Source: Allium sativum (lineage: Eukaryota > Streptophyta > Magnoliopsida > Asparagales > Amaryllidaceae). Taken from it: a stretch of 64,000 nucleotides of DNA. Both the position numbers and the translations under genes were made by a program. The stretch lies in NCBI GenBank assembly GCA_030737875.1, contig CM060920.1, positions 475,818,861 through 475,882,860 on the forward strand, written 5' to 3'. Below are positions 59,544 to 64,000 of the stretch, in pieces (position 1 is the first letter of the stretch; each line of letters starts with the position of its first letter). Below the pieces are notes generated by a model, which was given only the letters and a program-made list of their open reading frames with translations, made no database searches and was not told the DNA's origin.

Positions 59544-61222
59544 CCATTTCAATTTCATTTCAATTCCATTCAACACACATATGATTTATACAACGTATAT
59601 ATAACTTATACATCGCATATATAATTTATACAACACTTGTATGTGAGATATACGACACTTACATAATTTATACATCGATTATATAATTTGTACATTGCTA
59701 TTCCATTCAAATTTGAATTTAGAAATCTCACTTTGGGTTCCACTCCTTCTAGTTTTTGTAGAGAGCTCCAAATGTGTTCTAGTCTCTTCTAGAACGTAGT
59801 GTATGATGTCACGGTCCTGGTGTCTCTTGTTTGACTGGATTTTGACAACACACGAAAAAGATACGATTTTTTTATTAATAAATTATACTTCGCAACACTA
59901 TAAAGCGTTATAAACCTTTAAATAAAACCAAGTCGTTGCCTCAGTAGAAAGGTTCCGAACAAGGTTTAGATTTTCCACACAAACCGTTGAACTAGGCGAC
60001 ATCGAGGATTTGCACGTCGACAAGGGGAGGAAGTCACGCCTGACGGTGGGTGAAACGTCGAACTCGACGGTCAGACAAAGGAGGGGTGGCGCGTTGAAGT
60101 TGCTGACTTCGTGGAGGTGGTTCTCAGTAAATACTCCACAAAAAATTCCAAACCGGGTATGGATTTGAAGAGGAGGGAAAACTCTACAAAATCCTTAATT
60201 GGAGTGGAGGATTTTGCTGAGTGGATTAGGGGTGATCGAAGAGGTAAGTAGTGAACAGGTAGCCGCCGTTCGTCAAAGGGGGTATCGGGTTTATTTCTGG
60301 AACGATAAAGTGAATGGAGAAATTTGATTGGCCCACTATATAATTAAATTATTTTTAATTCTTTTTATTTCAAAAATACCCATTCATCCATACGAACTCC
60401 ATATCAAACCCAATGACTGACGCCCCTAGCTAAGTACCCCCATTTCGGGAACAATGAAATATGTTTCCTAAGCTCATTCTACTGTTTCAGTCAGTTTTTC
60501 TTCAAATTGAGATATAAAACATTCAAATTTGGATTTGAATGTATATTTTAATTTGTCGGGGCCACATAATGATTCCAAAAATTCTTGAAAAATAAATCTA
60601 CCTATGTTGGGACAATACGGTCCCAAAAAAGTTAATTTCATCGAATTTGGAGACCGTTTGAAAAATGGACTTTTTTTGGTTGATCCAATTCAAACTGAAA
60701 TTACCAAACGCGTTTTCCTTTGCCACACTCACATATTAATTCCAAAAATTATGGAATTTTAATCCTAGCCATAAATTGACATTCCAAATCCAACCAAAGG
60801 TGGTTTCATCAAAAATGGAGGTCGTTTGCAAAATGTCTATTTTTAAGGGCTATATTTGTATTAAATTTCATAACGACTATTCTGAATATTCAACTGGCCA
60901 TAACTTTTTATTCCAGCTATGAAATTTCAATTTTTCCGATCCGTTAGAAAGATACAATTAAACAGATTTAAATATTTTTGGTTTTACCAAAATCCAGTTT
61001 ATTTTGAATCATGTACATTCAGTCAAAGTTCAAAGTCAATTTTCAAACTGTCGCGCCATTTCAGGCTCGTTATATAATTAAAATAAATTTATTCGTTCTA
61101 ACTTTGATTTAAATAAATATTTAGTCGTTATTATTTAAAATAAATTATTTTAAATATTCCAAATTCATTAAAATAGCCAAATTAAAAATTTTAAATTGGT
61201 TCTGATTTTCCGGGTTGTTACA

Positions 61223-61754
61223 AGTTCCCTTGAGAACAACAACAGTTTTTTCAATGTAGCAGCTATTCTCACAGATTTATTCTTCTTCAAAGCGAAGATA
61301 TATAAAGATGAAAATGAAGTGGGCCTTCCCAAAATGAAAGAAGAGGAAAAAGTAAAAGAAGCACGATGCGATGTTGAAGAAGAAAGGGTTATCAATTTGG
61401 AAACAACAATTGAAAAAGCCATGATCTATAATTTTGAAATTGGAGATGAAAATGAAGGTTATTATCTCCATAAATGTTTATTATACGTGCATGCTTTTAA
61501 AGTTTATATTTGAAGTATATATTTTTCTAAGCCATGACTTAATATGAAGTTATGGCTTAGTATATATTTTTCAGTACATGACCTTCAACATTGAACATAC
61601 GACCAACAATACATACTTATTATCTCCATAAAATTAATATTATGATAAAGTATAATTTTCTTTCTTACCAGAAATAAATGAAACAAAGCATTTGTTAAAA
61701 ATTATGCTTATCTTTGTGTGTAGGAGATGCCAAGCCATGTATTGTCCATGTATG
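61223..61754. other. Sequence right of the giant element, open frame without known function
   Basis: The plus strand is open from the element border to 61,513 and encodes a charged stretch (KMKEEEKVKEARCDVEEERV). The frame joins that of 31,820-31,907 if the element is removed. No homology recognised, no start codon of its own. Confidence 0.3.
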
Positions 61755-62160
61755 CAGGACCGACCCCTGGCATAGGCCAACTAGGCGGCCGCCTAGGGCC
61801 TCGGACCAGGAAGGGGCCTCAAAAATATATTTATCTGTATGTATATAATCTGACAATAGCATATTTTCAATAGCAACTTTGGCTGGGTGGAAGGAGCTTG
61901 CGGCTGTCATGCTTAAGGTTGCAGGTTTGAGTGCTACAATGGGATATTTTTTAGTTCATGATATTTTTTCCCTTTTCATTTTCGCCTTGGGCCTCCTCTC
62001 TTCCATTTTTGCCTTGGGCCTCTGGTTGATTAAGGTCGGCCCTGCGTGTATATTGAGAGTAGTAAAATTGTTATCCCTAGAAGAAAGCATGAACTTCATA
62101 TTAAGCAATGGCCTTCAACATTGAACATACGACCAACAGTACATGCTTATTATCTCTATA
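61580..62160. repeat. Direct repeats of about 50 bp around the hAT-like MITE
   Basis: ccttcaacattgaacatacg plus about 30 further matching bases occur at about 61,581 and 62,111 with few changes. The MITE lies between them. Confidence 0.8.
61755..62044. mobile_element. hAT-like MITE, 290 bp
   Basis: The left end caggaccgacc and right end ggtcggccctg are inverted repeats with one mismatch. CAGGGCCG is a common hAT terminus. The flanking 8-mers catgtatg and cgtgtata match at six places, both differences being transitions, as expected for an old 8-bp hAT target duplication. A palindrome, taggcggccgccta, lies near the left end. No coding sequence. Confidence 0.7.
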
Positions 62161-62164
62161 AAGT

Positions 62165-63396
62165 TATCTCCATAAAGTTTATATTTGACGTGTACTAAGA
62201 AACTAAACTTAAACTCTTACATTATCAATGTCATTTTTTATATAGAGAGCAGCGATGCATAAATTACAAAAAAAAATAGCTACTTCTTCTTCTATTAAAG
62301 TAAAACATAAAAAATAAAATAAAATAATTGCATGAACGTTCTTAAGCCAGACTTAAGAACTTTACTTGTAAAAGAGGCAACTGAGCCAGGCAACTTGGTA
62401 TTTATATTGGCATCATGAGTCACATATCACAAGGGATATAGCAATTGCCCGTACATTGTGAATTACCTTTGAGTAAACTCCTAGTCTTTCAAATATGCAT
62501 CTCTAATTGATTTGATATCTGTAAAAAAAATGCACAACTCTGGCTCACAGGGGCATTGAAAAAGACTACATGACAAAGAGGGCATACACTTACGTCAGAG
62601 GTGAATAACACCAATCACCACCAGTTCACCCTATAAGCAACAATCAACCAACCTGCCACCCTAATGAACACTGAACCCACAACACAAAGCCTAAACAATC
62701 ACTTCCTTCGTCCTGCTTCTACCTTACTCTTGCATACACGTCCACACAATCCACAGCATTGCAATCGCCCTGCATCACGACCACCCCGGGATCAACTTCA
62801 AATCCGACCTTCCTAACTACTGAATCACCCACAACGCTACCATTCACCTAGAAATCCACAACCATATAGCTCCACAACCCATACTCTACTCCAATAATAA
62901 TTCACAAGCAGTATTGAATTGAAGATAATCTGAAACCATGAGCGTACCACCAGCAGAAATAGTCCTACTCGATCCTCCTTCCAAAACAACTTCTGCCTCA
63001 CAAAAAACATTGTTCCGGATTCACGCTCTGCCTCACAAAAAAACCCAATCGACTCAATAACCTACCTAAACCATGACTAGACACACACATAAACCTCCTT
63101 CTTCCCCATGTCAAATCCCCATAAAAAATCCATCGCTACAGCAACCCACGCCGACCCTAACCACGTACGTTTCCTGTTAACCACCATTTTAATCACATTA
63201 ACCCAGAATCACCCAAATTTCTCTTCAATGAACCAAATAACTCCATCAGCTGATATGCACGCCAACAATAAATAACACCTGCATGCTCTTCTTCACAAAA
63301 ATGTTTCGACCTCCGAACCAAATTAGGCCACCCAATACGCTACTGCACCATGAACCCGTCTCATGAATTCAGTTTGTAAACCAATGAATTGAAGTG
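62165..63396. other. Unassigned sequence left of the last CACTA terminus
   Basis: The part 62,580-63,350 is rich in short cca/aac words and richer in GC. I could not assign any reading frame to a known family on either strand. Confidence 0.35.
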
Positions 63397-63409
63397 TTTT
63401 CTTGTAGTG
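63397..63409 (-). mobile_element. Orphan right terminus of a CACTA-type element
   Basis: ttttcttgtagtg is the inverse of CACTACAAGAAAA. With the following bases it matches the terminus at 30,541 at 17 of 19 places, but the adjacent 3 bp (cga) do not equal gtt at the other end, and no subterminal repeats are visible here. Pairing is unproven. Confidence 0.55.
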
Positions 63410-64000
63410 CGATACTCAGGCAACAGGGAATCAAATTGAACCGTGGTGGAGATTAATCTCAGGAGGTGATTACTTTTTTCTACAGGGATTCCCTATCCAG
63501 GCGCGATTTCAATTCGTAAGTGAAAGCAGTTGTAGTATCCATCATTTTGGTGGCGATCCTCTTCTTGACCTTTCAGCGATGAAATCAGAGTTCTGGTTAT
63601 GATGCAAATCTTGTGATTTACGATTTAGGGATTTCTACGATGTATTTGAGGATTCAGTGAAATTTCGTATGCTTATAGTTTTTTCCATGGCACGAAGTGT
63701 GCTTTTTACCTTTATGTGTTGGATGAATAGCGATACGAGAAAATCCATTTTGGGACATGTGGAATGTTGGATGCAATGAATTTGCATTCCTATTGGCTTG
63801 CACCAGGTGTTTCAGATTGTTTTTTTACGACCACTTATGGTATTAGACGGAGCTAATCGAATCTTATCAAATTTTATTATTAAATAGAAAATATTACTTT
63901 ATTATTATAAATTTTAATTATTAATTATTAAAATCTTAATTACTACATAGTATTAAATTTTAATTATTCAATAGTAATTATTAATTGATAATTATTAATA
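63410..64000. other. AT-rich right edge, no gene recognised
   Basis: The last about 150 bp are almost pure A/T words (attattaatt). Nothing else is supportable. Confidence 0.4.

Larger units (their letters stand above)
31908..61222 (-). mobile_element. Giant-LTR retrotransposon: two about 6-kb LTRs, 70-bp internal region, with nested insertions
   Basis: Two long homologous blocks, 31,908-44,936 and 45,007-61,222, both start tgtg(g)aaaccc and end gttgttaca on the plus strand (TG...CA on either strand). They share about 92-93% of the first 440 bp. After removing nested insertions they are about 6.0 and 6.2 kb. Between them lie only 70 bp, with a tRNA-iMet-type primer-binding site next to the right LTR, so the element runs on the minus strand. 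Flanking 5-mers aattc (31,903-31,907) and agttc (61,223-61,227) are a target duplication with one change. There is no coding capacity. The LTR head TGTAACAACC suggests kinship to Ty3/gypsy elements. Confidence 0.82.
45007..61222 (-). repeat. 5' giant LTR (LTR-B), split by a chromovirus and carrying a MITE
   Basis: It is collinear with LTR-A apart from the MITE at about 47,546-47,739 and the Tekay-type element at 49,646-59,497. After the latter the LTR continues with ttccatttcaattt, the gatttatacaacgtatata block, the GC-richer block (59,980-60,290) and the end ccgggttgttaca at 61,222. Confidence 0.82.

Noticed and set aside
61879..62124. 81-residue hydrophobic plus-strand ORF
   Set aside because: It lies mostly inside the non-coding hAT-like MITE; hydrophobicity comes from T-rich sequence.
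62600..63000. A minus-strand reading resembling a PPR-type stretch (KVGFEVDPG...VDVYARV)
   Set aside because: The similarity is short and loose, and stops occur on both sides. I cannot support a PPR gene.
23374..63409. One 40-kb CACTA element (TNP2 element from 23,374 to the terminus at 63,409), with cga flanking both ends
   Set aside because: The duplicated PR-10 segment resumes at about 29,686, so the element ends before that. The 63,409 end lacks the gcgacggc subterminal repeats. A 3-bp match (cga) is weak evidence by itself.
1..64000. tRNA, rRNA or intact host protein genes
   Set aside because: None found. The only tRNA-like string (18,566-18,622) lacks a convincing box A and cloverleaf, and host genes present are pseudogenes.

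Overview
This window is transposon-rich nuclear DNA of a flowering plant, most likely a dicot. The evidence is AT-rich sequence, chromoviral and copia LTR retrotransposons, plant-type LINEs with DUF4283 and zf-RVT domains, a CACTA (En/Spm) element with tnp2, hAT-like and other MITEs, a caulimovirid fragment, and two decayed PR-10 (Bet v 1) genes. I see no intact host gene. The only host-gene remains are the two PR-10 pseudogenes and a broken RS-rich last exon resembling PRP38.

Layout. 1-2076: an LTR of a minus-strand Tekay-like gypsy element, with a TATA box, a W-box/palindrome array and two tandem stem-loops whose arms covary. 3.4-4.76 kb: PR-10 exon 2 pseudogene in a segment duplicated at 22.3-29.8 kb. 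5.26-8.89 kb: 5'-truncated LINE (minus). 8.9-12.1 kb: decayed copia coding region (plus), followed at a (TA)n tract by a nearly full-length LINE (12.2-17.3 kb, plus). 17.9-18.5 kb: endogenous pararetrovirus RT fragment (minus) between (TA)n tracts. 18.7-21.35 kb: RS-rich exon split by a 2.2-kb non-autonomous LTR element. 22.1-22.7 kb: PR-10 pseudogene keeping promoter, exon 1, intron and exon 2. 23.4-about 29.6 kb: decayed CACTA element (tnp2 plus a spliced PF03004-type gene, both minus) that lost its right end.

31,908-61,222 is one nest. The base element has two giant LTRs (about 6.0-6.2 kb each once insertions are removed) separated by only 70 bp that carry a tRNA-iMet primer-binding site. 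Its left LTR is split by a 7.0-kb solo LTR of a related family (36,085-43,099). Its right LTR is split by a complete, defective Tekay-type chromovirus (49,646-59,497; LTRs about 2.55 kb, TSD gtatg) and also carries a MITE in a (TA)n tract. Beyond the nest are a hAT-like MITE and an orphan CACTA terminus.

The elements act on each other mainly as insertion targets. The coding parts of the LINEs, copia, CACTA and chromovirus all contain stops, frameshifts or altered catalytic residues, so none looks able to move by itself. All coordinates come from reading the sequence by eye; boundaries set by TG...CA ends and target-site duplications are good to a few bases, others are approximate.
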